In this document: piece after piece, positions 35,548 through 48,880 of the stretch
Layout of the letters: the number at the start of each line of letters is the position of its first letter
How positions within the stretch are numbered: position 1 is the first letter of the stretch
The notes under the pieces: model-generated
The model's database searches: none
The model's input: the letters and a program-made list of their open reading frames with translations, nothing else
Told to the model about the DNA's origin: nothing
Position numbers and translations under genes: made by a program
DNA from: Calliopsis andreniformis
Lineage: Eukaryota; Arthropoda; Insecta; Hymenoptera; Andrenidae
Assembly (NCBI RefSeq): GCF_051401765.1
Contig: NW_027480423.1
Location: forward strand, 16,678,001-16,742,000
Direction of reading: 5' to 3'
DNA length: 64,000 nucleotides

Positions 35548-38398
35548 TAGAAATGACCATAACATTCACACTTGTTGCAATTATTCGTTTTATACGATGG
35601 AAACGCTGTTGTATTTGTTTTGCATTTTATGGTTCGGGCGTTGACTTCTAAGGCCCTAACTATTCAATCCGTTGGAGCAACGCCCTAGGGTGAACCCTAG
35701 GTTGCTCGGAAAGTAGAAATGACCATAAGTTTCATACTGGTTGCAATTATTTGTTTTATACGATGCAAAAACTGTTGTATTTATATTGTATTTTATGCAT
35801 CTGGCGTTGACTTCTAAGGCACTAACTATTCGATCTGGTGGAGCAACGCAATAGTGTGAAGCCAAGGTTGCCCGGAACGTAGAATTGGCCATCACTTTCA
35901 AAGTGGTTGCAATTATTCCTGTTATATGATGGAAGCAGTGTTGTATTTTTTTTGTATTTTATGGTTCGGGCGTTGACTTCTAAGGCCCTAGCTATTCAAT
36001 CTGTTGGAGCAGCGCCCTAGCGTGAAGCCTAGGTTGCTCGAAAAGTAGAAATGACCATAAGTTTCATACTGGTTGCAGTTATCCGTTTTATACGATGGAA
36101 AAGCTGTTGTATTTATATTGTATTTTATGCTTCTGGCGTTGACTTCTAAGGACCTAACTATTCGATCTGGTGGAGCAACGAACTAGAGTGAACCCTAGGT
36201 TGCTCGGAATGTAGAAATGACCATAACTTTCACACTGGTTGCAATTATTCGTTTTAGACGATGGAAACGCTGTTGTATTTATATTGTACTTTATGCCTCT
36301 GGCGTTGACTTCTAAGGCACTAACTATTCTATCTGGTGGAGCAACGCCCTATGGTGAAGCCTAGCTTGCACGGAAAGTAGAAATGACCATAAGTTTCATA
36401 CTGGTTGCAATTATTCGTTTTATACGATCGAAACACTGTTGTATTTTTATTGCATTTTATGGTTCGGGCGTTGACTTCTAAGGCCCTAACCATTCAATCT
36501 GTTGGAGCAACGCCCTTGGGTGGTGCCTAACTTGCTCGGAAAGTAGAAATGACCATAAGTTTCATACTGGTTGCAAGTATTCGTTTTACACGATGGACAA
36601 ACTGTTGTATTTATATTGTATTTTATGCTTCTGGCGTTTACTTCTAAGGACCTAACTATTCGATCTGGTGGAGCAACGCCCTAGAGTGAATCCTAGGTTG
36701 CTCGGAATGTAGAAATGACCATAACTTTCACACTGGTTGCAATTATTCGTTTTATACGATGGAAACGCTGTTGTATATATATTGTACTTTATGCCTCTGG
36801 CGTTGACTTCTAAGGCCGTAGCTATTAGATGTGGTGGAGCAACGCCCTAGAGTGACGCCTAGGGTGCTCGGAACGTAGGAATGACCATTACTTTCACACT
36901 GGTTGCAATTATTCGTTTTATACGATGGAAGAGCTGTTGTATTTACATCGTATTTTATGCTTCTGGCGTTGACTTCTAAGGCACTAACTATTCGATCTGG
37001 TGGAGCAACGCCCTAGAGTGACGCCTAGGGTGCTCGGAACGTAGGAATGACCATTACTTTCACACTGGTTGCAATTATTCGTTTTATACGATGGAAGAGC
37101 TGTTGTATTTACATCGTATTTTATGCTTCTGGCGTTGACTTCTAAGGCACTAACTATTCGATCTGGTGGAGCAACGCCCTAGAGTGAAGCCTAGGTTGCC
37201 CGGAACGTAGAATTGGCCATCACTTTCAAACTGGTCGAAATTACTCCTGTTATATGATGGAAACAGTGTTGTATTTTTTTTGCATTTTATGGTTCGGGCG
37301 TTGACTTCTAAGGCCCTAACTATTCAATCTGTTGGAGCAGCGCCCTAGGGTGAAGCCTAGGTTGCTCGGAAAGTAGAAATGACCATAAGTTTCATACTGG
37401 TTGCAATTATTCGTTTTATACGATGGAAATGCTGTTGTATTTATATCGTATTTTATGCTTCTGTCGTTTACTTCTAAGGACCTAACTATTCGATCTGGTG
37501 GAGCAACGCCCTAGAGTGAATCCTAGGTTGCTCGGAATGTAGAAATGACCATAACTTTCACACTGGTTGCAATTATTCGTTTTATACCATGGAAACGCTG
37601 TTGTATTTATATTGTACTTTATGCCTCTGGCGTTGACTTCTAAGGCCATAGCTATTAGATGTGGTGGAGCAACGCCCTAGAGTGACGCCTAGGGTGCTCG
37701 GAACGTAGCAATGACCATTACTTTCACACTGGTTGCAATTATTCGTTTTATACGATGGAAAAGCTGTTGTATTTATATCGTATTTTATGCTTCTGGCGTT
37801 TACTTCTAAGGACCTAACTATTCGATCTGGTGGAGCAACGCCCTAGAGTGAATCCTAGGTTGCTCGGAATATAGAAATGACCATAACTTTCACACTGGTT
37901 GCAATTATTCGTTTTAGACGATGGAAACGCTGTTGTATTTATGTTGTACTTTATGCCTCTGGCGTTGACTTCTAAGGCACTAACTATTCTATCTGGTGGA
38001 GCAACGCCCTATGGTGAATCCTAGCTTGCTCGGAAAGTAGATATGACCATAAGTTTCATACTGGTTGCAATTATTCGTTTTATACGATGGAAACACTGCT
38101 GTATTTTTATTGCATTTTATGCTTCGGGCGTTGACTTCTAAGGCCCTAACCATTCAATCTGTTGGAGCAACGCCCTAGGGTGCAGCCTAACTTGCTCGAA
38201 AAGTAGAAATGACCATAAGTTTCATACTGGTTGCAATTATTCGTTTTATACGATGGAAAGACTGTTGTATTTATATTGTATTTTATGCCTCTGGCGTTGA
38301 CTTCTAAGGCACTAACTATTCTATCTGGTGGAGCAACGCACTAGAGGGAATCCTAGGTTGCTCGGAATGTAGAAATGACCATAACTTTCACACTGGAT
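35548..38398 (+). repeat. Large segmental duplication, first copy (63-monomer spacing 10,462)
   Basis: TGGTGCCTAA at 36521 recurs at 46983 and ACGCCTAGGG at 37021 recurs at 47483, both 10,462 apart. About 17 monomers are kept in order, including the AATAGTGTGAAGCCAAGG monomer, the GGGTGGTGCC change, the duplicated GACGCCTAGGGTG dimer at 36.8-37.2 kb and the CATAGCTATTAGATG monomer. The match stops at about 38398, where this copy has ATTAATCCTTTTATACG and the other ATTATTCGTTTTATACGATG. Confidence 0.9.
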
Positions 38399-38499
38399 GC
38401 AATTAATCCTTTTATACGATGGAAAAGCTGTTGTATTTATATCGTATTTTATGCTTCTGGCGTTGACTTCTATGGCACTAACTATTCGATCTGGTGGAG

Positions 38500-39110
38500 C
38501 AACGCCCTAGAGTGAAGCCTAGGTTGCCCGGAAAGGAGAAATGACCATCACGTTCAAACTGGTTGCAATTAATCCTTTTATACGATGGAAAAGCTGTTGT
38601 ATTTATATCGTATTTTATGCTTCTGGCGTTGACTTCTAAGGCACTAACTATTCGATCTGGTGGAGCAACGCCCTAGAGTGAAGCCTAGGTTTCCCGGAAC
38701 GTAGAATTGGCCATCACTTTCAAACTGGTTGCAATTATTCCTGTTATATGATGGAAACACTGTTGTATTTTAATTGCATTTTATGCTTCGGGCGTTGTCT
38801 TCTAAGGCCCTAACTAATCAATCTGTTGGAGCAACGCCCTAGGGTGAAGCCTAGCTTGCTCGGAAAGTAGAAATGAACATAAGTTTCATACTGGTTGCAA
38901 TTATTCGTTTTATACGATGGAAAAGCTGTTGTGTTCATATCGTATTTTATGCTTCTGGCGTTGAGTTCTTAGGCCGTAACCATTCGGCCTGGTGGAGCAA
39001 CGCACTGGAGTGAAACCTAGGTTGCCCGGAACGTAGAATTGGCCATCACTTTCAAACTGGTTGCAATTATTTTTGTTATATGATGGAAACACTGTTGTAT
39101 TTTTTTTGCA
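38500..39110 (+). repeat. Segment repeated at 44.1-44.8 kb (34-monomer spacing)
   Basis: GAAAGGAGAA at 38531 recurs at 44178, spacing 5,647. The monomer with GAGTTCTTAGGCCGTAACC and CATTCGGCCTGG follows in both copies and also occurs at 33.26-33.45 kb, 5,646 bases further left. The three occurrences of this rare monomer are therefore evenly spaced at 34 monomers, although the sequence between is only partly shared. Confidence 0.85.
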
Positions 39111-39559
39111 TTTTATGGTTCGGGCGTTGACTTCTAAGGCCCTAACTATTCAATCCGTTGGACGAACGCCCTAGGGTGAAGCCTAGGTTGGTCGGAAAGT
39201 AGAAATGACCATATGTTTCATACTTGTTGCAATTATTGGTTTCATACGATGGAAAAACTGTTGTATTTATATTGTATTTTATGCTTCTGGCGTTGACTTC
39301 TAATGCACTAACTATTCGATCTGGTGGAGCAACGCCCTAGAGTGAAGCCTAGGTTGCCCGGAACGTAGAATTGGCCATCACTTTCAAACTGGTTGCAATT
39401 ATTCCTGTTATATGATGGAAACACTGTTGTATTTTTTTTGCATTTTATGGTTTGGGCGTTCACTTCTAAGGTCCTAACAATTCAATCTGTTGGAGCAACG
39501 CCCTAGGGTGAAGCCTAGCTTGCTCGGAAAGTAGGAATGACCATAAGTTTCATACTGGT

Positions 39560-39990
39560 TGCAATTATTCGTTTTATACGATGGAAACACTGTTGTATTT
39601 TTTTTGCATTTTATGGTTCGGGCGTTGACTTCTAAGGCCCTAACTATTCAATCCGTTGGAGCAACGCACTAGGGTGAAGCCTAGGTTGCTCGGAAAGTAG
39701 AAATGACCATAGGATTCATACTGGTTGCAATTATTTGTTTTATACGATGGAAAAACTGTTGTATTTATATTGTATTTTATGCTTCTGGCGTTGACTTCTA
39801 AGGCACTAACTATTCGGTCTGGTGGAGCAACGCCCTAGAGTGAAGCCTAGGTTGCCCGGAAAGGACAAATTACCATCACTTTCAAACTGGTTGCAATTAA
39901 TCTTGTTATACGATGGAAAAACTGTTGTATTTTTATTGCATTTTATGCTTCTGGCGTTCACTTCTTAGGCCCTAACTATTTGATCTGGTG
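39560..39990 (+). repeat. Segment repeated at 42.9-43.3 kb (20-monomer spacing)
   Basis: GAAAGGACAA at 39859 recurs at 43181, spacing 3,322. Shared forms are CAATCCGTTGGAGCAACGCAC, CATAGGATTCATACTGG, GGACAAATTACC and AATCTTGTTATACG. The match ends inside a monomer at ACTATTTGATCTG. Confidence 0.85.
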
Positions 39991-40811
39991 GAACAACAGC
40001 CTAGGGTGAAGCCTAGCTTGCCCGGAACGTAGAAATGACCATTACTTTCACACTGTTTGCAATTATTCCTTTTATACGATGGAAAAGCTGTTGTATTTAT
40101 ATCGTATTTTATGCTGCTGGCGTTTACTTCTAAGGACCTAACTATTCGATCTGGTGGAGCAACGCCCTAAAGTGAATCCTAGGTTGCTCGGAATGTAGAA
40201 ATGACCATAACTTTCACACTGGTTGCAATTATTCGTTTTATACGATGGAAACGCTGTTGTATTTATATTGTACTTTATGCCTCTGGCGTTGACTTCTAAG
40301 GCCATAGCTATTAGATGTGGTGGAGCAACGCCCTAGAGTGACGCCTAGGGTGCTCGGAACGTAGAAATGACCATTACTTTCACACGGGTTGCAATTATTC
40401 GTTTTATACGATGGAAAAGCTGTTGTATTTATATCGTATTTTATGCTTCTGGCGTTTACATCTAAGGACCTAACTATTCGATCTGGTGGAGCAACGCCCT
40501 AGAGTGAATCCTAGGTTGCTCGGAATGTAGAAATGACCATAACTTTCACACTGGTTGCAATTATTCGTTTTAGACGATGGAAACGCTGTTGTATTTATAT
40601 TGTACTTTATGCCTCTGGCGTTGACTTCTAAGGCACTAACTATTCTATCTGGTGGAGCAACGCCCTATGGTGAAGCCTAGCTTGCTCGGAAAGTAGAAAT
40701 GACCATAAGTTTCATACTGGTTGCAATTATTCGTTTTATACGATCGAAACACTGTTGTATTTTTATTGCATTTTATGCTTCGGGCGTTGACTTCTAAGGC
40801 CCTAACCATTC

Positions 40812-41757
40812 AATCTGTTGGAGCAACGCCCTAGGGTGAAGCCTAACTTGCTCGGAAAGTAGAAATGACCATAAGTTTCATACTGGTTGCAATTATTCGT
40901 TTTATACGATGGAAAAACTGTTGTATTTATCTTGTATTTTATGCTTCTGGCGTTTACTTCTAAGGACCTAACTATTCGATCTGGTGGAGCAACGCCCTAG
41001 AGTGAATCCTAGGTTGCTGGGAATGTAGAAATGACCATAACTTTCACACTGGTTGCAATTATTCGTTTTATACGATGGAAACGCCGTTGTATATATATTG
41101 TACGATTATGCCTCTGGCGTTGACTTTTAAGGCCGTAGCTATTAGATGTGGTGGAGGAACGCCCTAGAGTGACGCCTAGGGTGCTCGGAACGTAGGAATG
41201 ACCATTACTTTCACACTGGTTGCAATTATTCGTTCTATACGATGGAAGAGCTGTTGTATTTACATCGTATTTTATGCTTCTGGCGTTGACTTCTAAGGCA
41301 CTAACTATTCGATCTGGTGGAGCAACGCCCTAGAGTGAAGCCTAGGTTGCCCGGAACGTAGAATTGGCCATCACTTTCAAACTGGTTGCAATTATTCCTG
41401 TAATATGATGGAAACGCTGTTGTATTTTTTTTGCATTTTATGGTTCGGGCATTGACTTCTAAGGCCCTAACTATTCAATCCGTTGGAGCAACGCCCCAGG
41501 GTGAAGCTTAGGTTGTTTGGAACGTAGAAATGACCATAAGTTTCATACTGATTGCAATTATTTGTTTCATGCGATGGAAAAACTGTTGTATTTATATTGT
41601 ATTTTATGCTTCTGGCGTTGACTTCTACGGCATTAACTATTCGATCTAGTGGAGCAACGCCCTAGAGTGAAGCCTAGGTTGCCCGGAAAGGAGAAATGAC
41701 CATCACGTTCAAACTGGTTGCAATTAATCCTTTTATACGATGGAAAAGCTGTTGTAT
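40812..41757 (+). repeat. 15-monomer-spaced duplication, first copy (spacing 2,492)
   Basis: AGGTTGCTGG at 41011 recurs at 43503 and GAAAGGAGAA at 41686 recurs at 44178. The one-base insertion TTGTACGATTATGCC (near 41104) is present in both copies, as are GACTTTTAAGG, GTTGGAGCAACGCCCCAGG and the CTACGGCATTAAC change. About 5.7 monomers are shared. Confidence 0.9.
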
Positions 41758-42881
41758 TTATATTGTATTTTATGCTTCTGGCGTTGACTTCTAAGGCACT
41801 ATCTATTCGATCTGGTGGAGCAACGCCCTAGATAGAAGCCTAGTTTGACCGGAACGTAGAATTGGCCATCACTTTCAAACTGGTCGAAATTATTCCTGTT
41901 ATATGATGGAAACACTGTTGTATTTTTTTTGCATTTTATGGTTCGGGCGTTCACTTCTAAGGTCCTAACTATTCAATCTGTTGGAGCAACGCCCTAGAGT
42001 GAAGCCTAGGTTGCCCGGAACGTAGAATTGGCCATCACTTTCCTAATTGGTCGCAATTATTCCTGTTATATGATGGAAACACTGTTGTATTTTTTTTGCA
42101 TTTTATGGTTCGGGCGTTGACTTCTAAGGCCCTAACTATTCAATCTGTTGGAGCAAGGCCCTAGGGTGAAGCCTAGGTTGCTCGGAAAGTAGAAATGACC
42201 ATAAGTTTCATACTGGTTGCAATTATTCGTTTTATACGATGGAAAAACTGTTGTATTTATATTGTATTTTATGCTTCTGGCGTTGACTTCTAAGGCACTA
42301 TCTATTCGATCTGGTGGAGCAACGCCCTAGATAGAAGCCTAGTTTGCCCGGAACGTAGAATTGGCCATCACTTTCAAACTGGTTGCAATTATTCCTGTTA
42401 TATGATGGAAACACTGTTGTATTTTTTTTGCATTTTATGGTTCGGGCGTTCACTTCTAAGGTCCTAACTATTCAATCTGTTGGAGCAACGCCCTAGGGTG
42501 AAGCCTAGCTTGCTCGGAAAGTAGGAATGACCATAAGTTTCATACTGGTTGCAATTATTCGTTTTATACGATGGAAACACTGTTGTATTTTTATTGCATT
42601 TTATGCTTTGGGCGTTGACTTCTAAGGCCCTAACTATTCAATCAGTTGGAGCAACGCCCTAGGGTGAAGCCTAGGTTGCTCGGAAAGTAGAAATGACCAT
42701 AAGTTTCATACTGGTTGCAATTATTCGTTTTATACGATGGAAAAGCTGTTGTATTTATATTGTATTTTATGCTTCTGGCGTTGACCTCTGAGGCACTAAC
42801 TATTCGATCTGGTGGAGCAACGTCCTAGAGTGAAGCCTAGGTTGCTCGGAATGTAGAAATGACCATAACTTTCACACTTGT

Positions 42882-44249
42882 TGCAATTATTCGTTTTATA
42901 CGATGGAAACGCTGTTGTATTTTTTTTGCATTTTATGGTTCGGGCGTTGACTTCTAAGGCCCTAACTATTCAATCCGTTGGAGCAACGCACTAGGGTGAA
43001 GCCTAGGTTGCTCGGAAAGTAGAAATGACCATAGGATTCATACTGGTTGCAATTATTTGTTTTATACGATGGAAAAACTGTTGTATTTATATTGTATTTT
43101 ATGCTTCTGGCGTTGACTTCTAAGGCACTAACTATTCGATCTGGTGGAGCAACGCCCTAGAGTGAAGCCTAGGTTGCCCGGAAAGGACAAATTACCATCA
43201 CTTTCAAACTGGTTGCAATTAATCTTGTTATACGATGGAAAAACTGTTGTATTTTTATTGCATTTTATGCTTCTGGCGTTCACTTCTTAGGCCCTAACTA
43301 TTTGATCTGTTGGAGCAACGCCCTAGGGTGAAGCCTAACTTGCTCGGAAAGTAGAAATGACCATAAGTTTCATACTGGTTGCAATTATTCGTTTCATACG
43401 ATGGAAAAACTGTTGTATTTATATTGTATTTTATGCTTCTGGCGTTTACTTCTAAGGACCTAACTATTCGATCTGGTGGAGCAACGCCCTAGAGTGAATC
43501 CTAGGTTGCTGGGAATGTAGAAATGACCATAACTTTCACACTGGTTGCAATTATTCGTTTTATACGATGGAAACGCCGTTGTATATATATTGTACGATTA
43601 TGCCTCTGGCGTTGACTTTTAAGGCCGTAGCTATTAGATGTGGTAGAGGAACGCCCTAGAGTGACGCCTAGGGTGCTCGGAACGTAGGAATGACCATTAC
43701 TTTCACACTGGTTGCAATTATTCGTTCTATACGATGGAAGAGCTGTTGTATTTACATCGTATTTTATGCTTCTGGCGTTGACTTCTAAGGCACTAACTAT
43801 TCGATCTGGTGGAGCAACGCCCTAGAGTGAAGCCTAGGTTGCCCGGAACGTAGAATTGGCCATCACTTTCAAACTGGTTGCAATTATTCCTGTTATATGA
43901 TGGAAACGCTGTTGTATTTTTTTTGCATTTTATGGTTCGGGCATTGACTTCTAAGGCCCTAACTATTCAATCCGTTGGAGCAACGCCCCAGGGTGAAGCT
44001 TAGGTTGCTCGGAACGTAGAAATGACCATAAGTTTCATACTGATTGCAATTATTTGTTTCATGCGATGGAAAAACTGTTGTATTTATATTGTATTTTATG
44101 CTTCTGGCGTTGACTTCTACGGCATTAACTATTCGATCTAGTGGAGCAACGCCCTAGAGTGAAGCCTAGGTTGCCCGGAAAGGAGAAATGACCATCACGT
44201 TCAAACTGGTTGCAATTAATCCTTTTATACGATGGAAAAGCTGTTGTAT
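42882..44249 (+). repeat. Composite segment: 39.6-40.0 kb type joined to 40.8-41.8 kb type
   Basis: The left part (42882 to about 43312) matches 39560-39990 and the right part (about 43304-44249) matches 40812-41757. In the source the two parts are separated by about 822 bases, five monomers, which are absent here. The join lies in TTTGATCTGTTGGAGCAACG, with the phase of the monomer kept. Confidence 0.88.
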
Positions 44250-44757
44250 TTATATCGTATTTTATGCTTCTGGCGTTGACTTCTAAGGCACTAACTATTC
44301 GATCTGGTGGAGCAACGCCCTAGAGTGAAGCCTAGGTTTCCCGGAACGTAGAATTGGCCATCACTTTCAAACTGGTTGCAATTATTCCTGTTATATGATG
44401 GAAACACTGTTGTATTTTAATTGCATTTTATGCTTCGGGCGTTGTCTTCTAAGGCCCAAAGTAATCAATCGGTTGGAGCAACGCCCTAGGGTGAAGCCTA
44501 GCTTGCTCGGAAAGTAGAAATGAACATAAGTTTCATACTGGTTGCTATTATTCGTTTTATACGATGGAAAAGCTGTTGTGTTTATATCGTATTTTATGCT
44601 TCTGGCGTTGAGTTCTTAGGCCGTAACCATTCGGCCTGGTGGAGCAACGCACTGGAGTGAAACCTAGGTTGCCCGGAACGTAGAATTGGCCATCACTTTC
44701 AAACTGGTTGCAATTATTTTTGTTATATGATGGAAACACTGTTGTATTTTTTTTGCA
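44147..44757 (+). repeat. Second copy of the 38.5-39.1 kb segment
   Basis: Same order as 38500-39110: GAAAGGAGAAATG, ATTAATCCTTTTATACG, GTAGAATTGGCC, TTAATTGCATTTTATGC, then the CATTCGGCCTGG monomer. Differences include GCCCAAAGTAATCAATCGG here. It ends in a hybrid monomer that continues as TTCGGCCGTTCAC, the start of the 33.8 kb-type segment. Confidence 0.85.
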
Positions 44758-45716
44758 TTTTATGGTTCGGCCGTTCACTTCTAAGGTCCTAACTATTCAA
44801 TCTGTTGGAGTAACGCCCTAGAGTGAAGCCTAGGTTGCCCGGAACGTAGAATTGGCCATCACTTTCCTAATTGGTCGCAATTATTCCTGTTATATGATGG
44901 TAACACTGTTGTATTTTTTTTGCATTTTATGGTTCGGGCTTTGACTTCTAAGGCCCTAACTATTCAATCTGTTGGAGCAAGGCCCTAGGGTGAAGCCTAG
45001 GTTGCTCGGAAAGTAGAAATGACCATAAGTTTCATACTGGTTGCAATTATTCGTTTTATACGATGGAAAAACTGTTGTATTTATATTGTGTTTTATGCTT
45101 CTGGCGTTGACTTCTAAGGCACTATCTATTCGATCTGGTGGAGCAACGCCCTAGATAGAAGCCTAGTTTGCCCGGAACGTAGAATTGTCCATCACTTTCA
45201 AACTGGTTGCAATTATTCCTGTTATATGATGGAAACACAGTTGTATTTTTTTTGCATTTTATGGTTCGGGCGTTCACTTCTAAGGTCCTAACTATTCAAT
45301 CTGCTGGAGGAACGCCCTAGGGTGAAGCCTAGCTTGCTCGGAAAGTAGAAATGACCATAAGTTTCATACTGGTTGCAATTATTCGTTTTATACGATGGAA
45401 ACACTGTTGTATTTTTATTGCATTTTATGCTTCGGGCGTTGACTTCTAAGGCCCTAACTAGTCAATCAGTTGTAGCAACGCCCTAGGGTGAAGCCTAGCT
45501 TGCCTGGAACGTAGAAATGACCATTACTTTCACACTGTTTGCAATTATTCCTTTTATACAATGGAAAAGCTGTTGTATTTATATCGTATTTTATGCTTCT
45601 GGCGTTTACTTCTAAGGACCTAACTATTCGATCTGGTGGAGCAACGCCCTAGAGTGAGTCCTAGGTTGCTCGGAATGTAGAAATGACCATAACTTTCACA
45701 CTGGTTGCAATTATTC
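44746..45716 (+). repeat. Second copy of the 33.8-34.8 kb segment
   Basis: Monomer order and rare forms match 33785-34755 with small changes, for example GGAGTAACGCC and CTAGTCAATCAG here. On its left it joins, within a monomer, sequence that belongs to the 38.5-39.1 kb lineage, so the left junction near 44750 is another in-register fusion. Confidence 0.85.
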
Positions 45717-46009
45717 GTTTTAGACGATGGAAACGCTGTTGTATTTATATTGTACTTTATGCCTCTGGCGTTGACTTCTAAGGCACTAACTATTCTATCT
45801 GGTGGAGCAACGCCCTAGACTGAAGCCTAGGTTTTCCGGAATGTAGAAATGACCATAACATTCACACTGGTTGCAATTATTCGTTTTAGACGATGGAAAC
45901 GCTGTTGTATTTATATTGTACTTTATGCCTCTGGCGTTGACTTCTAAGGCACTAACTATTCTATCTGGTGGAGCAACGCCCTAGAGTGAAGCCTAGGTTT
46001 TCCGGAATG

Positions 46010-48860
46010 TAGAAATGACCATAACATTCACACTTGTTGCAATTATTCGTTTTATACGATGGAAACGCTGTTGTATTTGTTTTGCATTTTATGGTTCGGG
46101 CGTTGACTTCTAAGGCCCTAACTATTCAATCCGTTGGAGCAACGCCCTAGGGTGAACCCTAGGTTGCTCGGAAAGTAGAAATGACCATAAGTTTCATACT
46201 GGTTGCAATTATTTGTTTTATACGATGCAAAAACTGTTGTATTTATATTGTATTTTATGCATCTGGCGTTGACTTCTAAGGCACTAACTATTCGATCTGG
46301 TGGAGCAACGCAATAGTGTGAAGCCAAGGTTGCCCGGAACGTAGAATTGGCCATCACTTTCAAAGTGGTTGCAATTATTCCTGTTATATGATGGAAGCAG
46401 TGTTGTATTTTTTTTGTATTTTATGGTTCGGGCGTTGACTTCTAAGGCCCTAGCTATTCAATCTGTTGGAGCAGCGCCCTAGCGTGAAGCCTAGGTTGCT
46501 CGGAAAGTAGAAATGACCATAAGTTTCATACTGGTTGCAGTTATCCGTTTTATACGATGGAAAAGCTGTTGTATTTATATTGTATTTTATGCTTCTGGCG
46601 TTGACTTCTAAGGACCTAACTATTCGATCTGGTGGAGCAACGCACTAGAGTGAATCCTAGGTTGCTCGGAATGTAGAAATGACCATAACTTTCACACTGG
46701 TTGCAATTATTCGTTTTAGACGATGGAAACGCTGTTGTATTTATATTGTACTTTATGCCTCTGGCGTTGACTTCTAAGGCACTAACTATTCTATCTGGTG
46801 GAGCAACGCCCTATGGTGAAGCCTAGCTTGCACGGAAAGTGGAAATGACCATAAGTTTCATACTGGTTGCAATTATTCGTTTTATACGATCGAAACACTG
46901 TTGTATTTTTATTGCATTTTATGGTTCGGGCGTTGACTTCTAAGGCCCTAACCATTCAATCTGTTGGAGCAACGCCCTTGGGTGGTGCCTAACTTGCTCG
47001 GAAAGTAGAAATGACCATAAGTTTCATACTGGTTGCAAGTATTCGTTTTATACGATGGACAAACTGTTGTATTTATATTGTATTTTATGCTTCTGGCGTT
47101 TACTTCTAAGGACCTAACTATTCGATCTGGTGGAGCAACGCCCTAGAGTGAATCCTAGGTTGCTCGGAATGTAGAAATGACCATAACTTTCACACTGGTT
47201 GCAATTATTCGTTTTATACGATGGAAACGCTGTTGTATATATATTGTACTTTATGCCTCTGGCGTTGACTTCTAAGGCCGTAGCTATTAGATGTGGTGGA
47301 GCAACGCCCTAGAGTGACGCCTAGGGTGCTCGGAACGTAGGAATGACCATTACTTTCACACTGGTTGCAATTATTCGTTTTATACGATGGAAGAGCTGTT
47401 GTATTTACATCGTATTTTATGCTTCTGGCGTTGACTTCTAAGGCACTAACTATTCGACCTGGTCGAGCAACGCCCTAGAGTGACGCCTAGGGTGCTCGGA
47501 ACGTAGGAATGACCATTACTTTCACACTGGTTGCAATTATTCGTTTTATACGATGGAAGAGCTGTTGTATTTACATCGTATTTTATGCTTCTGGGGTTGA
47601 CTTCTAAGGCACTAACTATTCGATCTGGTGGAGCAACGCCCTAGAGTGAAGCCTAGGTTGCCCGGAACGTAGAATTGGCCATCACTTTCAAACTGGTCGA
47701 AATTATTCCTGTTATATTATGGAAACAGTGTTGTATTTTTTTTGCATTTTATGGTTCGGGCGTTGACTTCTAAGGCCCTAACTATTCAATCTGTTGGAGC
47801 AGCGCCCTAGGGTGAAGCCTAGGTTGCTCGGAAAGTAGAAATGACCATAAGTTTCATACTGGTTGCAATTATTCGTTTTATACGATGGAAATGCTGTTGT
47901 ATTTATATCGTATTTTATGCTTCTGTCGTTTACTTCTAAGGACCTAACTATTCGATCTGGTGGAGCAACGCCCTAGAGTGAATCCTAGGTTGCTCGGAAT
48001 GTAGAAATGACCATAACTTTCACACTGGTTGCAATTATTCGTTTTATATCATGGAAACGCTGTTGTATTTATATTGTACTTTATGCCTCTGGCGTTGACT
48101 TCTAAGGCCATAGCTATTAGATGTGGTGGAGCAACGCCCTAGAGTGACGCCTAGGGTGCTCGGAACGTAGCAATGACCATTACTTTCACACTGGTTGCAA
48201 TTATTCGTTTTATACGATGGAAAAGCTGTTGTATTTATATCGTATTTTATGCTTCTGGCGTTTACTTCTAAGGACCTAACTATTCGATCTGGTGGAGCAA
48301 CGCCCTAGAGTGAATCCTAGGTTGCTCGGAATATAGAAATGACCATAACTTTCACACTGGTTGCAATTATTCGTTTTAGACGATGGAAACGCTGTTGTAT
48401 TTATGTTGTACTTTATGCCTCTGGCGTTGACTTCTAAGGCACTAACTCTTCTATCTGGTGGAGCAACGCCCTATGGTGAATCCTAGCTTGCTCGGAAAGT
48501 AGAAATGACCATAAGTTTCATACTGGTTGCAATTATTCGTTTTATACGATGGAAACACTGTTGTATTTTTATTGCATTTTATGCTTCGGGCGTTGACTTC
48601 TAAGGCCCTAACCATTCAATCTGTTGGAGCAACGCCCTAGGGTGAAGCCTAACTTGCTCGAAAAGTAGAAATGACCATAAGTTTCATACTGGTTGCAATT
48701 ATTCGTTTTATACGATGGAAAGACTGTTGTATTTATATTGTATTTTATGCCTCTGGCGTTGACTTCTAAGGCACTAACTATTCTATCTGGTGGAGCAACG
48801 CACTAGAGGGAATCCTAGGTTGCTCGGAATGTAGAAATGACCATAACTTTCACACTGGTT
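46010..48860 (+). repeat. Large segmental duplication, second copy (spacing 10,462)
   Basis: Counterpart of 35548-38398 with few visible base changes, for example ATATCATGG here against ATACCATGG there. Part of it (about 47560-48740) was copied again at 54368-55548. To the right it runs into the 7-monomer repeat that starts at 48881. Confidence 0.9.
47560..48740 (+). repeat. Segment copied to 54.4-55.5 kb (41-monomer spacing)
   Basis: TTTATATCATGG lies at 48043 and the same change at 54851, spacing 6,808. Both copies run through GAAACAGTGTTG, GCAGCGCC, GAAATGCTGTTG, CATAGCTATTAGATG, GGAATATAGAAATG, the TTATGTTGTAC monomer and GCTCGAAAAGTAG. The related 37 kb copy has ATACCATGG at the diagnostic position. 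Confidence 0.88.
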
Positions 48861-48880
48861 GCAATTATTCGTTTTATACG

